From JAENVT01 sp031404635 (GTDB lineage: Bacteria; Actinomycetota; Acidimicrobiia; Acidimicrobiales; Ilumatobacteraceae), in contig JANNHY010000413.1 of assembly GCA_031404635.1 (NCBI GenBank), positions 1 to 6,268 on the forward strand: a stretch of 6,268 nt of DNA. Direction: 5' to 3'. Shown here one piece after another: positions 1 to 6,189 of this stretch. The position numbers and the translations under genes were made by a program. How positions within the stretch are numbered: position 1 is the stretch's first letter; every line of letters starts with the position of its first letter. The notes beneath the pieces are model-generated. The model worked only from the letters and a program-made list of their open reading frames with translations, ran no database searches and had not been told where the DNA came from.

Positions 1-1
1 A

Positions 2-100
2 CGAACGATGAGCGAACTACCCGATTTCAAGTCACGAATTTGCACCATGGTGCCGGCGGCGTCTCGAAGCGAGCTCTCAGGGGACATTCACCCGTGTTGA
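2..100 (+). CDS. Possible 3' end of an upstream gene (partial)
   Basis: A frame is open from the window edge and ends in TGA at 98-100. It encodes a tail that includes SELPDFKSRICTMVPAAS and ends DIHPC. An in-frame ATG at 8 would give a 30-residue peptide, but the frame is also open upstream of it, so this is more likely the C-terminus of a longer gene. Its stop overlaps the relaxase start region: GTG at 94 and TTG at 97 lie inside it, and TTGA is a four-base stop/start overlap. That arrangement is typical of translational coupling and is the main support. The peptide matches no family I recognise. The relaxase frame is also open to the window edge, so an accidental open frame remains possible. 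Confidence 0.3.
   Translation, partial: RTMSELPDFKSRICTMVPAASRSELSGDIHPC
79..83 (+). promoter_or_regulatory. Ribosome binding site for the relaxase gene
   Basis: AGGGG lies about ten bases upstream of the GTG at 94. It supports a start at 94 (or the adjacent TTG at 97) over the longer open frame beginning with TTG at 40. The protein family also begins at this point, with the equivalent of MLSVWKLAHGQ. Confidence 0.45.
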
Positions 101-2133
101 GTGTGTGGAAACTCGCTCACGGGCAGGAGGGGTACTACCTCGATGCCGTCGCTCAGGGCGTCGAGGACTATTACGTCGGAGGGGAAGCGCCGGGGCGATG
201 GATTGCCAGTAGCGATCGGCTGCTCGGCCTCAGCGGCCAGGTCACACCGGAGGCGTTGCGGGCTGTGCTGGCTGGCCATGACCCAGCGAGTGGGACACGG
301 CTCGGCCAGCCGCACCGGGTGCCCGGGTTCGATCTGACATTTCGAGCACCGAAGTCCGTGTCCGTGTTGTTCGGACTCGGTGATCCGGACACGGCCCGCG
401 CAGTACGAGATGCCCACGATCACGCCATCGAAGCGGCGCTCGAGTACGCCGAGCGGCACGCGCTGTGGTCTCGCCGTGGCCATGGTGGTGTCGAGCAGAT
501 CCGCGGCGAGGGATTGATCGCCGCGGCGTTTCGGCATCGAACGAGCCGGAACGCCGACCCGCATCTGCACACTCATGTGTTGGTGCCGAACATGGTTCTC
601 GGCACCGACGGAAGGTGGGCGACACTCGACGCTCGCTGGCTGTACACCTCGGCCAAGACCATCGGGTACCTGTACGAGGCGCAGCTACGCCACAACCTCA
701 CCGTTGCCCTCGGCGTCGAGTGGCGACCGGTGACCAACGGGATCGCCGACATCGCCGGTGTGCCCGCTGCAGTGTTGAAGGCGTTCTCGACTCGTCGCGC
801 TGAGATTGAAGAGCGCATGGATATCCGTGGCCAACACTCGCCTCGTGCCGCGATGGTCGCCGCGCTCGACACCCGGCGAGCCAAGGACCACAACGGCGGC
901 ATCACAGATCTTCGTGCGTTGTGGCTCGATCGAGCGCGAGCGATCGGCTTCGATCCCGAACAGCTCGCCTCGGTGATCGGGCGGACCGAGACGGCTGTGC
1001 TATCCGATGCCGAGCGCGGTGCCATCGAGGATCGGCTGCTCGGCGCGGATGGGTTGACCGCGCATGTGTCGGCGTTCGATCGCAACGACGTGCTCCGAGC
1101 GTGGTGCGACGCACTACCGCCGGGTGGCTCGATCGAGGAGCTCAAGAAATTGGCGGAGCATCTACTCGACCGGCTGGCTGCCGCACCGCTCACAGGAGTG
1201 CCCGGCCGCGGCCCGGTCATCAAAGATGCCGCCGGGCGAATCTTGTCGGCGTTGCCGGCAGGGGAGCGGTGGTCGACCTTCGAGCTGCTCGACATCGAAC
1301 GCCGCGCCCTCGATCGCGCTGGCAGCATGGTCGATACCGACCGAGCGGTCTGCCACGAGCACGACGTCCTTGCCGCGCTACGCACAGCACCATCGCTGTC
1401 CGACGAGCAAGTCCGCGCTGTCGTGCAGCTCACCACGTCAGGCAACGCGCTCGACATCGTCACCGCGCCGGCCGGTGCGGGCAAGACCTTCGCGCTGGCC
1501 GCGGCGCGTGCGGCGTGGGAGCGCAGCGGGTTCCGCGTCATCGGTGCTGCCCACACCGGCGTCGCCGCCGACGAGCTCTCGAATGCCGCTGGGATTCCGT
1601 CGGCCACGATCGCTCGTCTGATGATCGCCATCGACCGCGGCGAGCCAGGCGGCCTCGACGCGGCATCGGTGCTCGTTGTCGATGAAGCCGGTACCGCTGG
1701 CACACGGGACCTCGCCCGCCTGCTCGCCGAGGTGGACCGTACCGGGGCCACGTTGGTGTTGGTCGGCGACCCGAAACAGCTCCCCGAGATCGCCGCCGGT
1801 GGCCTGTTCGCTGCTCTCGTTGCCCGTCAGCCGATCATCGAACTGCGAGACAACCGCCGCCAGCGCGAGGAATGGGAACGCGCCGCGCTACGAGACCTGC
1901 GAGATGGCGACACCAATCGAGCGTTGGCGATGTACAACGAGCACGGGCGGATCACTATCGGTGACGATGCAGACGGCACCAAACGTCTGCTCGTCGCCGA
2001 CTGGTGGGGCGTCGCAGGTCCAAGGCGAGGACGCGGTGATGCTCGCCGGACGACGCTCCGAGGTCGCCGAGTTGAACGTACGCGGCCGGATTCGCGCCGT
2101 CGACGCCGGATGGCTACTCGGACCGACACCTGA
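94..2133 (+). CDS. mobF: MobF-family relaxase/helicase (TraA/TrwC-like), 5' part before frameshift
   Basis: The product would nick and covalently hold the transferred strand at oriT and unwind DNA during conjugative mobilization. Numbering is from GTG 94. Residues 1-30 hold the family start LSVWKLAHGQ and tyrosine pairs at 14-15 and 26-27, candidate nucleophiles. PGFDLTFRAPKSVS at about 77-90 is a typical relaxase block. HLHTH at 157-161 is the HUH metal site. The RecD-like helicase follows: Walker A APAGAGKT at about 458-465, Walker B VLVVDEAG at about 526, VGDPKQLP at about 557, and DNRRQ at about 586. The frame then leaves the family after ADWW (codon 2005-2007), and the rest to 2133 is arginine-rich shadow sequence. 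Helicase motifs V and VI continue in the next frame. The true gene therefore runs on to about 3300, about 1,068 residues when joined, a usual length for this family. The break is either a real inactivating mutation or a base-calling error in the G run. Unfused, the relaxase domain would still be complete. Confidence 0.9.
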   Translation: MLSVWKLAHGQEGYYLDAVAQGVEDYYVGGEAPGRWIASSDRLLGLSGQVTPEALRAVLAGHDPASGTRLGQPHRVPGFDLTFRAPKSVSVLFGLGDPDTARAVRDAHDHAIEAALEYAERHALWSRRGHGGVEQIRGEGLIAAAFRHRTSRNADPHLHTHVLVPNMVLGTDGRWATLDARWLYTSAKTIGYLYEAQLRHNLTVALGVEWRPVTNGIADIAGVPAAVLKAFSTRRAEIEERMDIRGQHSPRAAMVAALDTRRAKDHNGGITDLRALWLDRARAIGFDPEQLASVIGRTETAVLSDAERGAIEDRLLGADGLTAHVSAFDRNDVLRAWCDALPPGGSIEELKKLAEHLLDRLAAAPLTGVPGRGPVIKDAAGRILSALPAGERWSTFELLDIERRALDRAGSMVDTDRAVCHEHDVLAALRTAPSLSDEQVRAVVQLTTSGNALDIVTAPAGAGKTFALAAARAAWERSGFRVIGAAHTGVAADELSNAAGIPSATIARLMIAIDRGEPGGLDAASVLVVDEAGTAGTRDLARLLAEVDRTGATLVLVGDPKQLPEIAAGGLFAALVARQPIIELRDNRRQREEWERAALRDLRDGDTNRALAMYNEHGRITIGDDADGTKRLLVADWWGVAGPRRGRGDARRTTLRGRRVERTRPDSRRRRRMATRTDT

Positions 2134-3517
2134 TATCGACGGTATCGCCTTCCAAGCCGGCGACGCGGTGATGATGCTGCGCAACGACCGCAAACTCGGC
2201 GTGCGCAACGGCAACCGCGGGACCGTCATCGACGTCAACCCGAACGCGCAGGCCATCCGTGTCAGTCTCGCTAGGGGAGAGGTGACGCTACCGGCGGCGT
2301 ATCTACTCGCTGGCAATGTCGGGCATGCCTACGCGATGACGGTCAACAAAGCGCACGGGATGACTTGCGATCGCACGATGACGCTCGGCAACGACCAGTT
2401 GTACCGGGAACTCACCTACGAGGCACTCAGCCGCGGTCGCCTGTCGAACCAGCTCTACGTACCCCGCTCGTGCATCCTCGACATCGAAGACGGCCCACAC
2501 GCCCGCACCACAGAACCTGGCGATCCAATGGAGTCGCTGGCACACAGCATCCAACAACGCCGAGCCAAACACCTCGCCGTCGACGAGATGGCCGTGGTAC
2601 CGCTCACCGGATGGTCGATTAGCGATCTACTCAGTGAACGCCAACGTCTCCGAGCCGTCCTCGACGATGCTCCACCCGACCGTTCCGCTGACCTCGGAGC
2701 CCTCGCTGACTCACGACGTGACATGCAGTCGAAGCTGTGTGACTCGCGGATCAACGTCGCCACGTTGGAGTGTCGCCGTCGACCATTTCGTGATCGTCAC
2801 AAACCCGACGTCGATCTGCTCAACGCCCGCCACAACCTCGGCTACTTCACCCGACAGGCCGACCAGCTCGACGACGAGATCATCCGGCTCGAGACCAGCC
2901 AACACCGACGCCACAGCCACCTGACCGCGCACGGCGCCGAGCAACACAAGATCGACGCCATCGACGGCGTGCTGCACGAGCGCATCCGCCAACACGTCCT
3001 ACGAGCCGTTGCCGAGCCGCCGAGCTACATAACCCGGCCCCTCGGACCTCGACCCGGCAGTGAGGTGACGGACCGGGCGTGGGTCAGCGCGGTCGTGGCC
3101 GTCGAGAAGTACCGGGTCGACCACGACATCGCCGACCGTCGAACCGCGATCGGCCCTGAACCGAGCGGCTACCGAGCGTCGTGCGAGTGGTACGGAGTGC
3201 ACGAGAAAATCACCGCAGCGCAGGAACTGATCGCACAACCAGCGCGAACGGTCCAACACCAATCAATCGAGCCACCGTCGCTCGGCATCGACCTGACCGC
3301 GGGCGCCCAAAAGCGTCGGCGAAACAGGGTGGCACGAATCGGCAGTCCGTCAGGCGATCGGAAGACGAGCGAATCGGGATCGACGCCTGGCTCTGCCAGC
3401 CGCGAGATCTCTTCGCACACGAAGCTCGGGAGTGGGACTGACCGCACGGCGGCGCGCGTCTTCGGTGGACCGAAGCTGATGTGGCCGCTGATGTCGACGA
3501 GCGTCTCGGCAACCTGA
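2009..3517 (+). CDS. mobF: MobF-family relaxase/helicase, 3' part after frameshift
   Basis: This is the continuation of the relaxase gene in the +2 frame. It starts with ASQVQGEDAVMLAGRRSEVA, which picks up exactly where the first frame leaves the family. Helicase motifs follow: MTVNKAHGMT at 2336-2365 (about residue 748 of the joined protein) and YEALSRGR at 2417-2440 (about 775), the usual C-terminal ATPase motifs. The remainder is charged and helical (DLLSERQRLRAVL, QADQLDDEIIRLE), like the variable C-terminal tails of actinobacterial TraA proteins. The segment RAWVSAVVAVEKYRVDH with IGPEPSGY is also typical of that tail. Family-like sequence stops at about SLGIDL (3280-3297). From about 3300 to the stop at 3515-3517 the translation is only the antisense of the integrase. 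The native stop has been lost at the junction, adding about 70 foreign residues. Independent restart at GTG 2036 or ATG 2039 is possible but has no clear ribosome binding site. Confidence 0.8.
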   Translation, partial: ASQVQGEDAVMLAGRRSEVAELNVRGRIRAVDAGWLLGPTPDIDGIAFQAGDAVMMLRNDRKLGVRNGNRGTVIDVNPNAQAIRVSLARGEVTLPAAYLLAGNVGHAYAMTVNKAHGMTCDRTMTLGNDQLYRELTYEALSRGRLSNQLYVPRSCILDIEDGPHARTTEPGDPMESLAHSIQQRRAKHLAVDEMAVVPLTGWSISDLLSERQRLRAVLDDAPPDRSADLGALADSRRDMQSKLCDSRINVATLECRRRPFRDRHKPDVDLLNARHNLGYFTRQADQLDDEIIRLETSQHRRHSHLTAHGAEQHKIDAIDGVLHERIRQHVLRAVAEPPSYITRPLGPRPGSEVTDRAWVSAVVAVEKYRVDHDIADRRTAIGPEPSGYRASCEWYGVHEKITAAQELIAQPARTVQHQSIEPPSLGIDLTAGAQKRRRNRVARIGSPSGDRKTSESGSTPGSASREISSHTKLGSGTDRTAARVFGGPKLMWPLMSTSVSAT

Positions 3518-4068
3518 ACCCGACGGCGCAATAGATCGACCCGTCCCCAGCGAAGGCCGAGCATCTCGCCGAGTCGGAGGCCACCGAAGCCACCGAGCAG
3601 AACGAAGGCTCGATAGCGGGGATCGATCGACTCCGAAAGCTTCCACAATTCGTCCGCCGTCAGGAACCGCATTTCGCGGCGCTCGATCCGTGGGAGTGGC
3701 AGTTTCGCAACAGGATTGTCCGGGATCAGCCGATCCTCGAACGCTGCGTTGACGCACTTGTTCATCAACTGGACCACGCGATGAGACGGTCCAACATCGA
3801 TCAACACCGAGCGATGCGCAATATTTCCGCACCCACGCGCGTGAACGTGAATCACCCCCCTAGTCAAGTCACCTCGGATGGGCGTCAACGGTCGAAGTGG
3901 GACCGATGGTGGCCGACGGTGACGATGCCACGACGACATCCTACGCAGCGCGCGACACCAGGGCTCACTCGTCGACCCGCGCTGTGCACCTCGTGTGCAC
4001 CTGGCTTCGCCGCGCAGGTCCGTCCGATCTAATCGACACCAGGCCTTTTGCGTCCGTTTGGTCCGCAA
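3169..4068 (-). pseudogene. Tyrosine recombinase/integrase, truncated in the catalytic domain
   Basis: The family-like part lies at 3300-3800, read on the minus strand. It begins with the end of a core-binding domain (DVGPSHRVVQLMNKCVNAAF, then EDRLIPDNPV) and continues with FLTADELWKLSESIDPRYRA. Box I is GGLRLGEMLGLRW, its catalytic arginine at about 3574-3576. GPPKTRAAVRSVPLP supplies the beta-hairpin lysine at about 3460-3462. SPDGLPIRATLFRRRFWAPA ends at about 3298. A normal integrase would continue with the HxxR box, the second histidine/tryptophan and the tyrosine nucleophile. Instead the frame runs into the antisense of the relaxase 3' end and stops at 3169. Without the tyrosine it cannot recombine DNA. 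The start is unclear: the frame opens at TTG 4068, with an ATG at 3937-3939, but residues upstream of about 3800 look arginine-rich and non-family, so the N-terminal arm-binding domain is also missing or scrambled. Confidence 0.8.
3953..4043 (+). repeat. Short direct repeats upstream of the broken integrase
   Basis: CGACACCAGG occurs at 3953-3962 and again at 4034-4043. Between them TGTGCACCT occurs at 3983-3991 and 3994-4002, an 11-base period, so both copies face about the same side of the helix. They lie in the non-coding leader of the minus-strand integrase, where arm-type sites or regulator sites of mobile elements often lie. The copies are short and could be chance. No function is shown by the sequence. 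Confidence 0.3.
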
Positions 4069-4260
4069 TTCAAGCGCCGGCGCGACGCCGAGGGGTACGC
4101 CAGCGTCGTCGAGGTCGACCGCTGGGTCGCCGACTTGGCAGCACCGGAATCGATCGTCGACAAGCGATTGACTGACGGCTCCAAGGCTTACCTGGTGCGG
4201 TTCCGCTCCCGGTCTTCGGCAGCACGCCGCTGGGTTTGCCGGTTCTTCGTCTACTCACTT
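4048..4260 (+). pseudogene. Scrambled fragments resembling integrase N-terminal (arm-binding) domains
   Basis: The plus-strand frame here reads FKRRRDAEGYASVVEVDR at 4069-4122, then SIVDKRLTDGSKAYLVRFRS at 4150-4209. In actinobacterial phage-type integrases the second type of segment comes first, as the strand pattern of the arm-binding domain. The first type follows it, as the helix that carries the RRRDAE-like block. Here the order is reversed. Downstream the frame becomes arginine- and serine-rich and stops at 4420-4422 with no core or catalytic domain. I infer rearranged remains of one or two integrase genes. They lie on the opposite strand to the catalytic fragment at 3300-3800, so an inversion or layered insertions are likely. 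The match is by eye to a weakly conserved domain; a small unrelated protein is the alternative. Confidence 0.4.
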
Positions 4261-4325
4261 GCATGGTCGCAGGAGCGAGGTTCGATCCTTCCTCGGCAGG
4301 ATCACGGTCGCCGAGTGGAACCTGC

Positions 4326-4388
4326 GGGCAAGCACTCGAGCACGCGACACCGTGGAGGTCGGGGGATCGAGGCCCCCAACGCCCACCA
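4326..4388 (+). pseudogene. tRNA-like remnant (valine-type), possible attachment site
   Basis: The 3' half is well formed. T stem GGGGG 4361-4365 pairs with CCCCC 4373-4377 around a seven-base loop (ATCGAGG, with A in place of the usual first T). Then come AACGCCC 4378-4384, discriminator A and CCA 4386-4388. The five bases AGGTC before the T stem fit a variable loop. CACG 4341-4344 pairs with CGTG 4351-4354 around CGACAC, which equals a GAC (valine) anticodon loop lacking its invariant T. GGGC 4326-4329 pairs with GCCC 4381-4384, as in tRNA-Val acceptors, but the D arm is collapsed and the total is about 63 bases. It is probably a decayed tRNA gene or an element-borne copy of a tRNA end, such as tyrosine integrases use as att sites. 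The 5' half fit is weaker and partly after the fact. Confidence 0.45.
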
Positions 4389-4643
4389 TTTCAGATCTAG
4401 TCAATCGCTGACTATCCGTTAGACGCGACGTCACCGCCCGGCCAAGCCATGTGCCCGATCGAGACTTCCACGTCCGGCCTCGCGACGGGGAGGCGACCCA
4501 CAAAGAATCCTCATCCAGCCGCGTTCAGGGATATTCGAGGAACAGGATGCTGGTCCATGCGAGTGTGTCATCATCCCCTCGTCAGTCAGTGTTTCGTTTA
4601 CCCTGTGCCTTGACGTGTTGAACTGATACTTCAAAACAAGAAG
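4389..4643. other. Intergenic stretch between tRNA-like site and cupin gene
   Basis: No convincing gene is seen. Minus-strand frames here are shadows; one of them yields GVGGLDPPTS, a spurious peptide type produced by reading a tRNA 3' end backwards, which agrees with the tRNA-like call. Base composition drifts from GC-rich to AT-richer after about 4590, marking the left edge of the cupin island. TTGACG at 4610-4615 looks like a -35 box, but no good -10 box is found at the right distance. Confidence 0.5.
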
Positions 4644-4653
4644 ATGAAATTTG

Positions 4654-4658
4654 AGGAG
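4654..4658 (+). promoter_or_regulatory. Ribosome binding site deciding the cupin start
   Basis: AGGAG lies six bases before the ATG at 4665. The earlier in-frame ATG at 4644 has no comparable site, so 4665 is the better start. Confidence 0.7.
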
Positions 4659-4664
4659 AGAAGC

Positions 4665-5048
4665 ATGAAGACAACAATGCTTCCAGAGGAATCCGATGCA
4701 AAATCGCCAGCAGGTGCGGACATTCGCTTCCTTATGGATGGCAAAACGGGCGACATGATTCATAGTACAGTCCCTCCGCACCAAATAAATAGAGCGACTG
4801 TTCACGCAACAGTGAGTGAATTCTGGTATGTGCTGGAGGGACACGGTGAGATCTGGAGAGATGACGGCAAAGAGAGCAACATCACCGTTCTTGTTCCAGG
4901 CATATCAATCGATATTCCAGTAGGAACAGCATTTCAATACCGAAATGTTTCAAACGTAGAATTGAAGTTCATTTGCATCACCATGCCGCCTTGGCCGGGC
5001 GAATCAGAGGCTACCTATATCAAGGGTATATGGCAGCCGACGATTTGA
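4665..5048 (+). CDS. Cupin-fold protein, AT-richer than its surroundings
   Basis: A single-domain cupin of 127 residues (134 if the ATG at 4644 is used). Motif 1 is seen at 45-59 as TVHATVSEFWYVLEG and motif 2 at 79-94 as PGISIDIPVGTAF followed by QYRN. The SEFWYVLEGHGEIW block and the PxG turn are strong cupin marks. The metal site is incomplete: His47 and Glu52 are present, but the usual first histidine of motif 1 is Thr45 and the histidine of motif 2 is Phe90. It may therefore bind metal differently, or bind a ligand without metal. No signal peptide or membrane segment is seen, so it is probably cytoplasmic. Substrate unknown; cupins include sugar isomerases, dioxygenases and regulators. 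Its GC is about one half against about two thirds nearby, and A/T-ending codons are common. It has no operon partner, suggesting recent transfer, perhaps as cargo of the neighbouring element. Confidence 0.85.
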   Translation: MKTTMLPEESDAKSPAGADIRFLMDGKTGDMIHSTVPPHQINRATVHATVSEFWYVLEGHGEIWRDDGKESNITVLVPGISIDIPVGTAFQYRNVSNVELKFICITMPPWPGESEATYIKGIWQPTI

Positions 5049-5450
5049 TGTTGTTAATCCATTGATCGAACGAGCAGAGTCGCACCGCCCGTGGGGGGTT
5101 CAGGTGACATTCATGAACACTGGCGCAGGCGATGGAAGACCCGCGAGTGAGTCGTGGTGGGTCGCTCCCCGACGAGCGGTGCAGCCTCGGTCACCGCGGG
5201 AGCGGGTTCGGGCGGTGGCAGTGAGGGCGTCGGCGGCGAACGCGCTCGGGCTGTCCACTCAGTCACCCGCCAGCCAACGATCGCCGAGGTCGGCGACCTG
5301 ACACCGACACCAATTTGGAATCGCCCGACATTTCACCAAAGCCGATCAAACTCGGAGAGCCCCACGGCCGGGACGGGTGGCCATGGGGCTCTCGACGAGT
5401 CGAGGCATTCAAACTCGAACTGCTCGAACTTGAAATGATTACGGGGCGAC
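5049..5450. other. Region without a convincing gene
   Basis: Several short plus-strand frames are open (5062-5301, 5154-5438, 5315-5536), but their products are low-complexity or unrecognisable. The best of them, from 5315, contains PDISPKPIKLGEPHGRDGWP and an amphipathic stretch FKLELLELEMITG. It could be a remnant of a real protein. A strong hairpin lies at 5355-5393. CTCGAACT is repeated at 5414-5421 and 5423-5430. No attC-type site was recognised after the cupin gene. Confidence 0.5.
5355..5393. repeat. Strong inverted repeat (hairpin)
   Basis: GAGAGCCCCA at 5355-5364 is the exact reverse complement of TGGGGCTCTC at 5384-5393. Inside, after one C/A mismatch, GGCC 5366-5369 pairs with GGCC 5379-5382 around a nine-base loop. 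That is 14 pairs in all, 10 of them unbroken. No T run follows on either side, so it is not a classical Rho-independent terminator, although many actinobacterial terminators lack the T run. It could also be an RNA structure or the remnant of a mobile-element end. Confidence 0.55.
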
Positions 5451-5633
5451 TTGCTTCAGATCGACATCTCCGCAGTCGCTGCGTCGACGTTGGTTGTGAT
5501 CATCGCGTTGTCCCCTGCGCCTTGTGTTGCACGTAGAACAGTGCGAGTTGAGACACCAGAAATACATTTGTTACGCGACATCGCCGCTGTCGGCCTCGAC
5601 GGGAGCGCCAGATCGGTGCTGACCGCCCTGTGA
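5451..5633 (+). CDS. Possible small single-pass membrane protein upstream of the sigma factor
   Basis: This 60-residue frame starts at TTG 5451, with GGGG at 5443-5446 as a weak ribosome binding site. A hydrophobic stretch at residues 6-24 (ISAVAASTLVVIIALSPAP) could be one membrane span. It is followed by basic residues (ARRTVRV) and a plausible soluble tail, TPEIHLLRDIAAVGLDGSAR. The stop lies 12 bases before the sigma factor ATG, so the two could be co-transcribed. The short length, rare start codon and lack of any family I recognise keep this uncertain. Confidence 0.3.
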   Translation: MLQIDISAVAASTLVVIIALSPAPCVARRTVRVETPEIHLLRDIAAVGLDGSARSVLTAL

Positions 5634-5645
5634 GATGATAGGCAG

Positions 5646-6179
5646 ATGGAGGACGAGGCGTTGCTGACCAGATGTCGGGCCGGCGACGAACGGGCCTGGC
5701 GAAGCCTCGTCACACGGTACGAGCGACTCGTCTACTCCATTCCTCTCAACCTCGGGTTGGGTGTCGATGTCGCCGCCGACGTCACACAGGCAACGTTCGC
5801 GGCGCTGGTCCAGTCGATCGACCGTATCGATACACCCGACCGGGTTGGTGCCTGGCTCTCGACTGTGGCCAAACGTGAGTCCATCCGAGTGTTGGAGCGC
5901 CGCGGACGTGAACGGGCGACACCAGACGACTCTCCGGAACCCGGCGACGACGAGCGTGTCCATCGGCTGGCGGCAGACGCCGAATGGCTCTTTCAGGGAT
6001 TGTTGATGATCACGCCGAGATGCCGCGAACTGCTGAACGAGTTGTACTTCTCGCAAACAAGCTACGAGTCGACGTCGGAAAAACTGGGAATGCCGATCGG
6101 CAGTCTCGGGCCGACGCGAAGCCGTTGCCTCGACAGCCTGCGCGCTGCGTTGGCGAAGCTCTACGACCCCGGCAGGTGA
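5646..6179 (+). CDS. ECF-type RNA polymerase sigma factor
   Basis: 177 residues, the usual size for an extracytoplasmic-function sigma factor, which directs RNA polymerase to a small set of promoters. Region 2 spans about 5-88: LLTRCRAGDERAWRSLVTRY, then ERLVYSIPLNLGLG, AADVTQATFAALV and the GAWLSTVAKR helix that binds core polymerase and reads the -10 box. A short acidic linker, PDDSPEPGDDE, replaces region 3. Region 4 spans about 115-170: LLMITPRCRELLNELYF, then a helix-turn-helix SYESTSEKLGMPIGSLGPTR for -35 recognition. The ATG at 5646 has only a weak upstream purine stretch, but the family begins here. No overlapping anti-sigma gene follows in the remaining 89 bases, so control may be by expression level, by a distant partner, or by the possible small membrane protein just upstream (inference). 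Its composition matches GC-rich chromosome. Confidence 0.92.
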   Translation: MEDEALLTRCRAGDERAWRSLVTRYERLVYSIPLNLGLGVDVAADVTQATFAALVQSIDRIDTPDRVGAWLSTVAKRESIRVLERRGRERATPDDSPEPGDDERVHRLAADAEWLFQGLLMITPRCRELLNELYFSQTSYESTSEKLGMPIGSLGPTRSRCLDSLRAALAKLYDPGR

Positions 6180-6189
6180 TCACCCGGGT

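Noticed and set aside
573..1751. Long minus-strand open frame opposite the relaxase
   Set aside because: It is the antisense of a clear relaxase-helicase, is serine/arginine/alanine-rich and has no family motif; a usual shadow in GC-rich DNA.
2000..2020. Programmed ribosomal frameshift in the relaxase
   Set aside because: The shift needed is +1 and the site lacks a known slippery pattern or stimulatory context that I can identify; an indel in the G run is simpler.
4255..4503. Minus-strand frame encoding GVGGLDPPTS
   Set aside because: This peptide type comes from reading a tRNA 3' end backwards, so it supports the tRNA-like call and is not a gene.
4610..4635. TTGACG with AT-rich downstream sequence as a cupin promoter
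   Set aside because: The -35-like box is good, but TTCAAA is only about 14 bases away and GATACT only 9; no -10 box at 16-18 bases, so not listed as a promoter.
4431..4844. Minus-strand frame of 137 codons over the cupin gene 5' part
   Set aside because: It overlaps the well-supported cupin, has no recognisable motif and looks like antisense sequence.
4590..5100. Integron cassette around the cupin gene
   Set aside because: A lone gene of odd composition near an integrase suggested a cassette, but no GTTRRRY/RYYYAAC pair was found on its flanks and the integrase has no visible IntI-type insertion.
5571..6056. Minus-strand frame opposite the sigma factor
   Set aside because: It is the antisense of conserved ECF regions 2 and 4; no independent support.
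6175..6184. Perfect 10-base palindrome GGTGATCACC over the sigma factor stop
   Set aside because: It is short, has no second copy nearby and overlaps coding sequence; could be chance, with no basis for an operator call.
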